Shown: piece after piece, positions 15,965 through 22,219 of the stretch | How positions within the stretch are numbered: position 1 is the first letter of the stretch | Layout of the letters: each line of letters starts with the position of its first letter | From: a virus | Virus record (IMG/VR): IMGVR_UViG_3300025887_000102 | Location: 1-30,723 of that record | Direction: 5' to 3' (one strand) | Length of the DNA: 30,723 nucleotides | The notes under the pieces: model-generated | Database searches by the model: none | Told to the model about the DNA's origin: nothing | Seen by the model: the letters and a program-made list of their open reading frames with translations, nothing else | Made by a program: the position numbers and the translations under genes

Positions 15965-16152
15965 GTGTGGGCGTATCCGTCACGCTCAATGCATAGCCAC
16001 ATGTTAGCCCAATATACCGTAACGGCGTCATCGCAATAGAACGTGTCTTTCACGCTCTCAAGAAAGCGTTCAAGCGTCGGGCGGGTGCTTTCGTCCAGTT
16101 CGGACCATTTGCGTTCCAGCGTGTCGCGCTGGGCGGTTGTCATATTAATCAT
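15961..16152 (-). CDS. Small accessory protein, unknown
   Basis: 63 aa reading MINMTTAQRDTLERKWSELD and then PTLERFLESVKDTFYCDDAV and YWANMWLCIERDG. The start is uncertain: ATG at 16152 has GGAAAG upstream and follows the preceding stop by 4 bp; ATGs at 16179 and 16143 are alternatives. It is helical with no recognised family. It is the last of a probable three-gene unit beginning at 16626. Confidence 0.6.
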   Translation of the reverse strand: MINMTTAQRDTLERKWSELDESTRPTLERFLESVKDTFYCDDAVTVYWANMWLCIERDGYAHT

Positions 16153-16156
16153 AGTT

Positions 16157-16330
16157 TCACTTTCCGGCTCGTCTGCCATGTTTGGTTGTCCAGCGGTTAA
16201 AGTTAACCTTTCCACCTTTGGAATGTTTCCGGTTGCTGTCGGCTGCTCTGCGCTCGGCTCGGCTCTTTCGGGGGTCTGCGGGGGTCTTGGTAGTCAAACC
16301 ATTTAAACAGACGCCTACTCCACCTCTCAC
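16157..16330 (-). CDS. Possible small basic protein (GTG start)
   Basis: 57 aa, basic and low in hydrophobics (DPRKSRAERRAADSNRKHSK, then WTTKHGRRAGK). The GTG at 16330 overlaps the upstream stop as GTGA and has GGGG a few bases upstream; a longer reading from an ATG at 16360 lacks a usable site. It fills the gap between two accepted genes, but its composition could also arise from non-coding GC-rich DNA, so the call is tentative. Confidence 0.35.
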   Translation of the reverse strand: MRGGVGVCLNGLTTKTPADPRKSRAERRAADSNRKHSKGGKVNFNRWTTKHGRRAGK

Positions 16331-16626
16331 AGTCTGCCCCAGCTGGTCACGTCCGGCCATACCTCGGCAAAGTCTGCAAGGCTCTGGCTTGTTGCGCCAT
16401 TGTCAATGAACGGGTGCATCTTGCTATCGATCAAGTGAAAGTCGCTATCGCTGGGGTGCGCGGTGTCCAGCAAATTAATCAGGTCGTAATCGTTCCAAGT
16501 GGTGGCGTCTGTGAAGCCTTCTAGGTACGCTCTGGCTCCGGCAATACTGTTGCTATCGTGCAAAACAGTATGGCTCTCGGTGCCGTCCGCTTCGAAAGTG
16601 CTGGCTTCGATTGTATATCGTTTCAT
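16327..16626 (-). CDS. Accessory protein, unknown
   Basis: 99 aa, acidic, alpha/beta (MKRYTIEASTFEADGTESHT, then SIAGARAYLEGFTDA and SQSLADFAEVWPDVTSWGRL). The ATG at 16626 follows AGGAGAAC at good distance. No family is recognised. It begins a short unit with its own promoter and 5' hairpin and follows a terminator, so it is expressed independently of the gene before it. Small acidic proteins in phage accessory blocks sometimes act against host systems, but nothing specific supports that here. Confidence 0.65.
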   Translation of the reverse strand: MKRYTIEASTFEADGTESHTVLHDSNSIAGARAYLEGFTDATTWNDYDLINLLDTAHPSDSDFHLIDSKMHPFIDNGATSQSLADFAEVWPDVTSWGRL

Positions 16627-16649
16627 AGTTTTGGTTCTCCTATAGGCAA

Positions 16650-16705
16650 GCGGGCAGGATGCCCGCCGCTCCTGCAGTATGGGATATCTTACCTCGAGGT
16701 GTCAA
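16650..16705 (-). promoter_or_regulatory. Promoter and 5' hairpin of the 99-aa gene
   Basis: A perfect TTGACA (16705-16700), an 18-bp spacer and CATACT (16681-16676) are followed by a hairpin GCGGGCA/UGCCCGC (16666-16650) and then the AGGAGAAC ribosome-binding site. It is one of four similar modules in this block; here the hairpin starts about 9 nt after the -10 instead of directly after it. Confidence 0.55.
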
Positions 16706-16715
16706 ACATAAAAAA

Positions 16716-16735
16716 GGCCCGCGCTATGGCGGGCC
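16716..16735 (-). terminator. Rho-independent terminator after the 145-aa gene
   Basis: A 7-bp stem GGCCCGC/GCGGGCC with a 6-nt loop is followed on the minus strand by TTTTTTATG, 25 bp after the stop at 16761. Confidence 0.8.
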
Positions 16736-16760
16736 GAGTTGGGCAAGGTTGGGCGGGTGT

Positions 16761-17198
16761 TTAACCGAGTGTGATCTTTGCGCCTCTCAAAACATCTTCC
16801 ACAATCTCGGTCACCTCGTCGTTAATATCGCGCTCCGATACAATTTCTTCAATTTCGGATTGGAACGACGCGATATCAAAATTGTAAGTAATATCTTCGC
16901 GGATTTCGTCGAAATAATCGGTGATATCAAAAGCGGTTTCTTTTGTTTTTAATTGCTCGGCAATTTCGCCGGATATCATCGCGCCAATCTGGTCTTTATG
17001 AAGCCGCCAGAAAGCAAGCCGGATATCATCCAACAACAAAGCGTTTTCGTTGTTAAAATTGCGCTGGGTCGCGGCATCCTCTTTCGATTGCGATAGTTCT
17101 TCACGCAAGCGGGCTAGCTCCGCGTCACGGCGTTCGATCATCTCGCGGGCCGCGCTCAATTCGGTTTCATTTTCGTAGTCTGTTTTTGCAAGTTCCAT
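16761..17198 (-). CDS. Acidic coiled-coil accessory protein
   Basis: 145 aa. The ATG at 17198 follows TTGGAGAACAAA, so it is preferred to a longer reading from 17228 that would start inside the leader hairpin. Residues 12-55 form a probable coiled coil (REMIERRDAELARLREELSQ). The rest is acidic (EIREDITYNFDIASFQSEIE). No family is recognised. It is a single-gene unit with its own promoter, 5' hairpin and terminator. Confidence 0.7.
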   Translation of the reverse strand: MELAKTDYENETELSAAREMIERRDAELARLREELSQSKEDAATQRNFNNENALLLDDIRLAFWRLHKDQIGAMISGEIAEQLKTKETAFDITDYFDEIREDITYNFDIASFQSEIEEIVSERDINDEVTEIVEDVLRGAKITLG

Positions 17199-17221
17199 TT
17201 TGTTCTCCAAAACAAAGTTAA

Positions 17222-17272
17222 GGGGCAAGGTTTCCCCTGCCCCAATATGCGTGATTGTAAAGCGCAGATCAA
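17222..17272 (-). promoter_or_regulatory. Promoter and GAAA-capped 5' hairpin of the 145-aa gene
   Basis: TTGATC (17272-17267), a 17-bp spacer and CATATT (17249-17244) are followed directly by a 9-bp RNA stem (17243-17222), GGGGCAGGG / CCUUGCCCC, capped by GAAA. One pair is G-U in the minus-strand RNA and would be an A-C mismatch on the other strand, so the structure appears to belong to the minus transcript. The RBS follows 14 nt later. Confidence 0.6.
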
Positions 17273-17282
17273 GAAAAAAAAT

Positions 17283-18410
17283 TTAAGCCGCTATACGGTT
17301 CCAATCTCGGGCGTTCATATTCAACAACTGACCTCCGCGACGTTGCCAATCGTCCGCGTGATCTATGTCGCTGGTGTTGGCGACGGCGGTCACGGCGTTG
17401 ATCAAGGTTGCGCGGGACAAGGGGCGGTCGTTCTCGTATCCGGCCTGCCCTATTGTGCTCATTAAACCGTCCAACACATTCGAGGTTTCTTTTTTGGTCA
17501 AGCGCATAACGGTGCCCAGATTGTTGACCGTATCAGCAACCGAATACTCGCCTTCGATCACGTCGGCGGCGGCGGCTTTCATCTTGTCCAAAACTTGGTC
17601 AAACATTTCACGCGACGAATAGGCGGATACCAGATCACGCAGTTTTAAATTTAATGCGCGGTTGTCTGCCTCTTGCGCCTCTCCTGACAATAGGCCCCAA
17701 TCGTCGCTGTCACGGGCGCTGGTGATATGGCTGCTCCGCGTTTTGTTTTCAGTCTGCATACCATTTAAGCAAGCCAAGGTCCAAAAAAGTTGGTAAGCTG
17801 TCACGCTTCCCTGCCCCGTCTCGGAATTGCTAAACCCCACACCGTTAGCCATTACATCTGCCACGTTGGCACCCGCTCCGGTATGAACAAGCGATTTAAA
17901 CCGCATATACAACTTGCTGTCGCTAATTTTTGCGTTCACGACCTGCAATTGAGCGGCGTTTTCCATCAACGGCGGCAAAATGGTTTGAATCATATTATCA
18001 TTATCAAAGCACTTAAAACGGTCGGACAATAAAGCGCGGGCGGTGCCGTTGGTTTCATCGGTGTCGAGAAACGTTCTCAACATTTTTCTTTTAGGTTCTT
18101 TCTGAAAATGAGCGTTGATTAGCGTATCAAACTCCGCGGGGTAATGATCTTGCAAGCGTCGGGCGGTTCTAGTTTCAATATCGCAATGTGCCGCTAGTTG
18201 TTGGAAAGCAACCGAATTGATATCAAGGTGCCGCGTTGGTTCGCCGCCTTTTGCTTCGATTACTAAAGCGGGGCGGTTTGTTTCGGGGTCGGTTACTTTC
18301 TGCAAATCGTTAGTAGGGGTCAAAAAATCCGCCTTGCGGGCGGCTTGGTCCTGCACCTTTTGCATTAACTGGGTCAAGCTGCCGTGCGTGTTCTCAATCG
18401 AATGTGACAT
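17283..18410 (-). CDS. DUF932 phage/plasmid-type protein
   Basis: 375 aa. The pattern is that of DUF932 proteins: HLDINSVAFQQLAAHCDIET, RARRLQDHYP-like region, RTFLDTDETNGTARALLSDRF followed by KCFDNDNMI, LYMRFKSLVHTGAG, GVGFSNSETGQGSVTAYQLF, and a helical C-terminal half. The family is common on plasmids and phages; its biochemical role is not established, although replication or recombination is often supposed. The ATG at 18410 with GGAG 9 nt upstream is preferred to a longer reading through the leader hairpin. It has its own promoter module and lies next to a Cys-rich gene that often accompanies it. Confidence 0.85.
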   Translation of the reverse strand: MSHSIENTHGSLTQLMQKVQDQAARKADFLTPTNDLQKVTDPETNRPALVIEAKGGEPTRHLDINSVAFQQLAAHCDIETRTARRLQDHYPAEFDTLINAHFQKEPKRKMLRTFLDTDETNGTARALLSDRFKCFDNDNMIQTILPPLMENAAQLQVVNAKISDSKLYMRFKSLVHTGAGANVADVMANGVGFSNSETGQGSVTAYQLFWTLACLNGMQTENKTRSSHITSARDSDDWGLLSGEAQEADNRALNLKLRDLVSAYSSREMFDQVLDKMKAAAADVIEGEYSVADTVNNLGTVMRLTKKETSNVLDGLMSTIGQAGYENDRPLSRATLINAVTAVANTSDIDHADDWQRRGGQLLNMNARDWNRIAA

Positions 18411-18432
18411 TGTGTAAGTCTCCAAAGTTAAA

Positions 18433-18484
18433 GGGGCAGGATTGCCCCGCCCCATTACATATAGAAACCCGCATACATAATCAA
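18433..18484 (-). promoter_or_regulatory. Promoter and 5' hairpin of the DUF932 gene
   Basis: TTGATT (18484-18479), a 17-bp spacer and TATGTA (18461-18456) are followed by an 8-bp RNA stem GGGGCGGG/CCUGCCCC with loop GCAAU (18453-18433). One pair is a G-U wobble only in the minus-strand RNA. The same -10 (TATGTAAT) is seen in the promoter of the predicted short RNA near 25.64 kb. Confidence 0.6.
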
Positions 18485-18494
18485 GCGAAAATTT

Positions 18495-19205
18495 CTAATC
18501 GTGCGTTTCCTCGCCTATATCACCCGCTATATGGTGCCGGATAATTGAACGGGGCGGCAAGCCAGAAACAAAGCGGCGCAATTTATCCCCGTCTGTCTCG
18601 TCCTGATCCTGCGCGGCTGTAGCAGTCCAGTGCAAGGCAACGTTACCCCCACTAGCATAGCAACCGCCCGCTTCATCTGGGTTGGCGGCTTTCTTTTTAC
18701 TCGCACCGTGGGCAGTAAATCCAACTGCAAAAGTTCTTTCGAGCCTAGCGCATAATGGATCACCATTGCCACAGTCCGCGCAACTAAACCCCGCGATTGT
18801 TTCCGCCGGACAACGTACAATTAAAGCACCATTGACAGATTGTTTCTTTTTACCCTGCCAAAACTTTTCGCCAACTGTCACAACACAAGGCACCTTAAAC
18901 CGCATAAACTTTGCCGCGATTTCTGCGGTCTTTGCGCTGTAGTTTATCACGGTTTTATTTGCCGCAAGTTTTCGTTTCCAGTGTAACGGCGAAAAGTGGG
19001 AATAAGTGAACGATACACCTTTGGCGGGTTTGGCATCTAATACCGCGTCAAGATAATCAACATCAATTTTTGACGACCCGCAACCGCTCGGGTTTAATTC
19101 ACAACTGGCGGGGCAAGTTCCATAATTGCTACCGTTTCCGGCGCGATATGTGACAGCAATTCCCCGCGTCTTTTTTGCTCGGCTATATTCGACCGTTTTT
19201 AGCAT
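18495..19205 (-). CDS. Cys-rich phage/plasmid protein (DUF7227-like)
   Basis: 236 aa. It opens MLKTVEYSRAKKTRGIAVTY and carries two Cys clusters: CPASCELNPSGC (Cys31, 35, 42) and CADCGNGDPLC (Cys142, 145, 152), plus Cys182 in GGCYASGG. It ends with RSIIRHHIAGDIG. I recall this pattern from phages and plasmids of proteobacteria, often beside DUF932, and believe it is the DUF7227 family; function unknown. The Cys clusters suggest an Fe-S or zinc site. The ATG at 19205 overlaps the upstream stop by 7 bp and is preferred to an ATG 23 codons earlier. Confidence 0.7.
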   Translation of the reverse strand: MLKTVEYSRAKKTRGIAVTYRAGNGSNYGTCPASCELNPSGCGSSKIDVDYLDAVLDAKPAKGVSFTYSHFSPLHWKRKLAANKTVINYSAKTAEIAAKFMRFKVPCVVTVGEKFWQGKKKQSVNGALIVRCPAETIAGFSCADCGNGDPLCARLERTFAVGFTAHGASKKKAANPDEAGGCYASGGNVALHWTATAAQDQDETDGDKLRRFVSGLPPRSIIRHHIAGDIGEETHD

Positions 19206-19435
19206 AGCGTCTGAACCCCATATTCTGCCAAGGTTTCTTTTTTGGTCAATAGGTCTTTCTCGGTCAAGTTCCAAATATTTTCCGAAAACCTACGGCTATG
19301 CAAAACGCGCAACGCGCCGTGGTGCGTCGGGTAATGGCAACCTTTAGAAAGCCATTTTGTCCACATTTTTTTGCGACGGTTCCAGTATCTAGGCTGTCCC
19401 AAAACGGAATATTTCTTATAAATTACGTTAGTCAT
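19199..19435 (-). CDS. Small basic Trp-rich accessory protein
   Basis: 78 aa, basic, with MTNVIYKKYSVLGQPRYWNR then KMWTKWLSKGCHYPTHHGAL. The ATG at 19435 has GAGG 7 nt upstream and directly follows the preceding stop, so an earlier ATG is rejected. I recall no family. The Lys/Arg/Trp content suggests nucleic acid contact, which is speculative. It overlaps the Cys-rich gene by 7 bp. Confidence 0.65.
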   Translation of the reverse strand: MTNVIYKKYSVLGQPRYWNRRKKMWTKWLSKGCHYPTHHGALRVLHSRRFSENIWNLTEKDLLTKKETLAEYGVQTLC

Positions 19436-19437
19436 TT

Positions 19438-19635
19438 TTAATCCTCGCAATCTACAAAAGGAATTTCAGAAACCGTGTACTGTGTAGGGCGACCGTTTTT
19501 GTGATCATGTGCCCCCAAATCTAAAGCGGATTTTAACGCGTTATCTTTGTTTAGATGTGTTTCAACATGTCGAGAAACCAATTCAATAGAATATACAGCC
19601 CATGTGCCGTAGTGTCTTTTATTACGTTCGATCAT
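19438..19635 (-). CDS. Small accessory protein, unknown
   Basis: 65 aa reading MIERNKRHYGTWAVYSIELV, then NKDNALKSALDLGAHDH and YTVSEIPFVDCED. The alpha/beta pattern resembles short phage proteins with a W-VYSI/E-...-NK-AL arrangement. No family name is known to me. The ATG at 19635 follows ATTGGAGAAC. It is the first gene of the 19.6-18.5 kb unit after a terminator. Confidence 0.65.
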   Translation of the reverse strand: MIERNKRHYGTWAVYSIELVSRHVETHLNKDNALKSALDLGAHDHKNGRPTQYTVSEIPFVDCED

Positions 19636-19665
19636 AGCGTTCTCCAATCTATACAATGTCCCATA

Positions 19666-19694
19666 TCTATAAAAGAAAAAAGCCCGCGTGTAAA
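19666..19694 (-). promoter_or_regulatory. Possible promoter overlapping a terminator
   Basis: TTTACA (19694-19689), a 17-bp spacer and TATAGA (19671-19666) lie just before the 65-aa gene. The -35 falls in the loop of the terminator hairpin. Spacing is ideal, but the T-rich spacer makes chance similarity likely. Confidence 0.4.
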
Positions 19695-19700
19695 GCGGGC
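19682..19700 (-). terminator. Rho-independent terminator
   Basis: A 6-bp stem GCCCGC/GCGGGC with a 7-nt loop is followed on the minus strand by TTTTTTCTTTTA. It ends the short unit begun at the promoter near 20.4 kb. Confidence 0.75.
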
Positions 19701-19712
19701 AGTTTCTAAATA

Positions 19713-19817
19713 TTATCGGCGGCGTTTTCGCGTTGGTTTTTTGCGGTTCGCTCTTTTGCTCAATTCCTCGTAATCGCTGCCATAAAGCAATCGACCTATC
19801 AATTCAAAAATAAACAT
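19713..19817 (-). CDS. Tiny basic protein (34 aa)
   Basis: 34 aa: MFIFELIGRLLYGSDYEELS followed by a Lys/Arg-rich tail ending KKPTRKRRR. It begins 3 bp after the upstream stop and ends 13 bp before the terminator stem, filling the gap neatly. GGAGAAC lies 9 nt upstream of CCG-ATG, inside the end of the preceding gene. The size makes proof from sequence alone weak. Confidence 0.45.
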   Translation of the reverse strand: MFIFELIGRLLYGSDYEELSKRANRKKPTRKRRR

Positions 19818-19820
19818 CGG

Positions 19821-20003
19821 TTAGGCGTTCTCCCTTTCTTCCTCAATTATGTCGATAGTGTCTTGATCGTATTTCTCTCTAGAATCCTCAGCGTACCAAT
19901 CAAAGTTTTCATGCGCCTCAGTTTCAGCACTTTCAACATCTTCAGCATCAACCCAAACGGGTTTTCTAAGCGTGGCTTGGATGATGACCTTATATCGCTT
20001 CAC
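19821..20003 (-). CDS. Small acidic accessory protein (GTG start)
   Basis: 60 aa: KRYKVIIQATLRKPVWVDAE then an acidic helix (AETEAHENFDWYAEDSREKY) and DTIDIIEEERENA. The GTG at 20003 has AAGGGAG 7 nt upstream. The beta-strand then acidic-helix layout recurs in small phage proteins of unknown role. It overlaps the upstream gene by 14 bp. Confidence 0.6.
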   Translation of the reverse strand: MKRYKVIIQATLRKPVWVDAEDVESAETEAHENFDWYAEDSREKYDQDTIDIIEEERENA

Positions 20004-20373
20004 GTTGTTTCTCCCTTTCTTCCGTGGTTTTTAATTCCAGTGTTATGTTGCGGTTAGCCTGATCCACAAAACGTCTGTAAATGTCTTTCTGGAACTGGGC
20101 CTTAGTTCGAGTGTCCGCATTGGTGTGCAATCCGACGTGGCTTTTTACATCCTCTGCCGTAATCGGTCGGCTTTTTAAATCCTTATCACGAAGCCAAGCC
20201 CCGTGGATTGTTTCAATGGCGTGGCAACGGACGTAAAATTCTTCCCAATTCTTTTCTGTAATCGCATTTAAGCCAACCGACATAGTGCCCCAAATCAAAG
20301 CACTGGTAATAGGCCAGACAGCGTCGTCTCTATAGTCGGCTTTAACGCCGCATAAATCATAGTTTAAACTCAT
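19990..20373 (-). CDS. Accessory protein conserved on phages/plasmids, unknown
   Basis: 127 aa: MSLNYDLCGVKADYRDD, then WPITSALIWGTMSVGLNAIT, EKNWEEFYVRCHAIETIHGA and PITAEDVKSHVGLHTNADTR. I recall relatives with the SALIWxTM and EKNxxEFYxR motifs in phage and plasmid modules that also carry DUF932; no function is known. GGAGAAC precedes the ATG. It is the first gene downstream of a strong promoter. Confidence 0.7.
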   Translation of the reverse strand: MSLNYDLCGVKADYRDDAVWPITSALIWGTMSVGLNAITEKNWEEFYVRCHAIETIHGAWLRDKDLKSRPITAEDVKSHVGLHTNADTRTKAQFQKDIYRRFVDQANRNITLELKTTEEREKQREAI

Positions 20374-20402
20374 AGCATGTTCTCCATTTAGCTAACCCTT
20401 AG

Positions 20403-20431
20403 AGTATATGCGATTATATGGGAGAAATCAA
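20403..20431 (-). promoter_or_regulatory. Promoter of the accessory unit
   Basis: TTGATT (20431-20426), a 17-bp spacer and TATACT (20408-20403). The spacer block CTCCCATATAATCGC is almost identical to that of the promoter near 25.65 kb (CTCCCATATTATCGC), suggesting a shared control element. The -35 and spacer overlap the last codons of the nuclease gene. Confidence 0.7.
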
Positions 20432-20854
20432 GTCGAAAAGAACAGGCCAATTAAAAGGATTTGTGCCTTCATAAACCGGATCGGTCTTTAGCCCGTCTGT
20501 TTTGACCGCGATTGCCTGATCGGCACGATACAAAAGAACGACAGGTTTTTTACCCCAGTTCTGATGCTGCTTGACCAGTATCCAACTGCTACTGTGTCGG
20601 TGCCTCGTCAGCCAAGAAACTTGGTGTGGGCTTAACCGTACCGCATTGGCCTTGCAAAACTTTAATTCTACAAAATGAAATAGCCCGCGTTCATCGCAAA
20701 TCATAAGGTCGGGTATACCCTGACCGACAGAGTTTTCTATTCTAGTCAGGCTTAACTGGGGCCTAACCTTTTTTGCGGCTGTCCTCAACTGTTGATAAAA
20801 CGCCGCTTCCGTCGGAATCTTCGGTTGGGGTAATGTCGATAATGTCTGAGCCAT
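20414..20854 (-). CDS. PD-(D/E)XK nuclease (VRR-NUC-like)
   Basis: 146 aa. The catalytic pattern is visible: GQGIPDLMICDERG with Asp49, then LFHFVELKFCKAN with Glu63-Leu-Lys65, followed by RLSPHQVSWLTRH, the Q-helix typical of VRR-NUC and Holliday-junction-resolvase-like nucleases. It should be a metal-dependent DNase acting on structured or branched DNA, perhaps before packaging. The ATG at 20854 has AAAGGA at ideal distance, which gives a 92-bp out-of-frame overlap with the end of terS, unusually long. Confidence 0.8.
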   Translation of the reverse strand: MAQTLSTLPQPKIPTEAAFYQQLRTAAKKVRPQLSLTRIENSVGQGIPDLMICDERGLFHFVELKFCKANAVRLSPHQVSWLTRHRHSSSWILVKQHQNWGKKPVVLLYRADQAIAVKTDGLKTDPVYEGTNPFNWPVLFDLISPI

Positions 20855-21422
20855 TGGATTCCTTTAGTTCCTTCAACGCTTTCATCACCTCTTCTTTATC
20901 CATGTTGTCGATACTGCCGTGTCTGATCTCCGCCTTGCTAACGTATATATCACCCTGCGCCTGTCCCCGTCTATACTCGGCTTGTACCGCGGCACTGTAC
21001 GCCCCGTTTTCGAGGGCCACGTCACGGATTTTCTGCAAGTCGCGAACGTGTCTGCTATAGTTGATGGCAAAACGTTCATCCAATTCGTTTCGATACCGCC
21101 GGATAGCTGCCACAACGTGCGGGCATTTGTGAGGGTTAGTCAACTCATATGCACGGGTGTGGGCTGAACTCTCGGGGTAGCCCGCTCGAATAGCGGCTTC
21201 CTTGTAAGTTATCATACCATCGTTGCTTACAAGCTCTTTTACAAAAAGCTCCTGTTTACGCGTCAAAGGGCTGTCCGCTGTCTTATACTTCGCGCCTCGG
21301 GGATCAGAACGGTTGGCCTCTTTATCCACGGCTAGTCCGGTATGCTTTCTAGGAATGGGCCTTGCTTTAATCCTCAAAGGCTTGGGGAGTTTTGCAAGAT
21401 CAGCATTTGTTTTTCTAGGCAC
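20763..21422 (-). CDS. terS: Terminase small subunit
   Basis: 219 aa from a GTG at 21422, chosen because GGAG lies 6 nt upstream; a GTG four codons earlier would have to use the same bases as its own start. Residues 53-88 (LTRKQELFVKELV...YKEAAIRAGYPESSAHTRAY) are the terminase_2-type helix-turn-helix that recognises packaging DNA. A central helical oligomerisation region and a polar, acidic tail follow. It recruits DNA to TerL. It is separated from terL by an accessory block, and its tail overlaps the nuclease gene. Confidence 0.85.
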   Translation of the reverse strand: MPRKTNADLAKLPKPLRIKARPIPRKHTGLAVDKEANRSDPRGAKYKTADSPLTRKQELFVKELVSNDGMITYKEAAIRAGYPESSAHTRAYELTNPHKCPHVVAAIRRYRNELDERFAINYSRHVRDLQKIRDVALENGAYSAAVQAEYRRGQAQGDIYVSKAEIRHGSIDNMDKEEVMKALKELKESNGSDIIDITPTEDSDGSGVLSTVEDSRKKG

Positions 21423-21733
21423 GGTTCTCTCCACTGCAAATAACTATACAATACCTTTTAGCAACATATAGTATACCCCGCCAGAGAAACTTTTTTTACA
21501 TTTTTTTGTTGAGATTTGGCTTAACGCAGAAGGCTGCTTAACCGTTTGGGCCAAAAAATAGCCAAAGTAACACCTATCTTTAGTATGGAGTTACCGAAAA
21601 TGTTACCGTTTTTTGCCTTATTTTTGTTTGATTACAGAGTGGTAACTTTTATAACACCGGTAACGGCTATTTATTTTCGTTTTTTTTTTTTTTAATTCTC
21701 AGGAGGGGTATAGTATACACGTTACAAACGAAA
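21423..21733. other. Non-coding AT-rich control region with GTTACC repeats
   Basis: No gene is supported. GTTACC occurs at 21590 and 21602 and, inverted, at 21641 and 21659 (three copies extended to GTTACCG), with half sites near 21566 and 21721. Long T-tracts lie at 21491-21508 and 21680-21693. GGGGTATA(C/G)TATA occurs in opposite orientation at 21465-21479 and 21705-21718, framing the region. This layout suits a replication origin or a regulator-binding region ahead of terS. Which one is unknown. Confidence 0.55.
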
Positions 21734-21865
21734 CAGGCTCCCGCCTAAATTAAGACGGGAGCCTGATCCGCGGTCCTGCCACCACTATGTCAAAGTGGCC
21801 TACCGCGTGAGAGTGTTAAGCGACCGCTCCCTGCGCAAAGGCGGGTTAAAACCCCTAAACCCGCC
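21734..21865 (-). ncRNA. Strongly structured RNA segment (three hairpins)
   Basis: On the minus-strand transcript three hairpins follow one another: GGCGGGTT/AACCCGCC (21840-21865); CGCGGT/ACCGCG (21769-21774 with 21802-21807) enclosing CCACT/AGTGG; and a 10-bp stem CAGGCTCCCG/CGGGAGCCTG (21734-21765). The last is followed by GTTTCGTTTG, a weak T-rich tract, so it may terminate transcription of the small-gene operon. The whole may be a 3' UTR structure or a processed RNA. It does not fold as a tRNA by eye. Confidence 0.45.
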
Positions 21866-22219
21866 CTATTCGATTAGATTGATTTCTTTTGGTGGTTCTC
21901 CCAGTTCGAGCCGGATGATTATTCTGTTGCTTTCCTTGTCATGCGTGAACGTCATAACGTTTCCGGCGTCGGCGCGTTTTGTCAGCCCTTCGACGGACAG
22001 GAGTTTATCGCCCCGCGGTCTGCGGTACAATCGTATGCTTGTCGGTGTATATTGGTGACCATCGTCATAGTACGCCAATAGGGTATTTTTGCCCCCATTT
22101 TCTATGAAGTCGTATCCCAATGTTGGGTAGCAATTTCTAACGAACGCTACGACGCTTTTATTGGCGTCTATGATGCTTTTGTTGAGCATTCGTTGTGTGA
22201 TGTTTATTCGGGCTTTCAT
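21866..22219 (-). CDS. Hypothetical protein, last of the small-gene operon
   Basis: 117 aa from an ATG at 22219 that overlaps the upstream stop (ATGA) and has GAGG 7 nt upstream; an earlier ATG is not needed. It is alpha/beta: KARINITQRMLNKSIIDANK, GYDFIENGGKNTLLAYYDD, and SNRIIIRLELGEPPKEINLI. Central RLYRRPRGDKLLSVEGL looks like a basic DNA-contact strand, but I recognise no family. Function unknown. Confidence 0.65.
   Translation of the reverse strand: MKARINITQRMLNKSIIDANKSVVAFVRNCYPTLGYDFIENGGKNTLLAYYDDGHQYTPTSIRLYRRPRGDKLLSVEGLTKRADAGNVMTFTHDKESNRIIIRLELGEPPKEINLIE

Noticed and set aside
21766-21840. Possible tRNA between the small-gene operon and terS
   Set aside because: GGGAGC and GCTCCC could pair at a distance, but no T-arm consensus (GGTTCRA) or anticodon arm is found, and the sequence folds better as separate hairpins.
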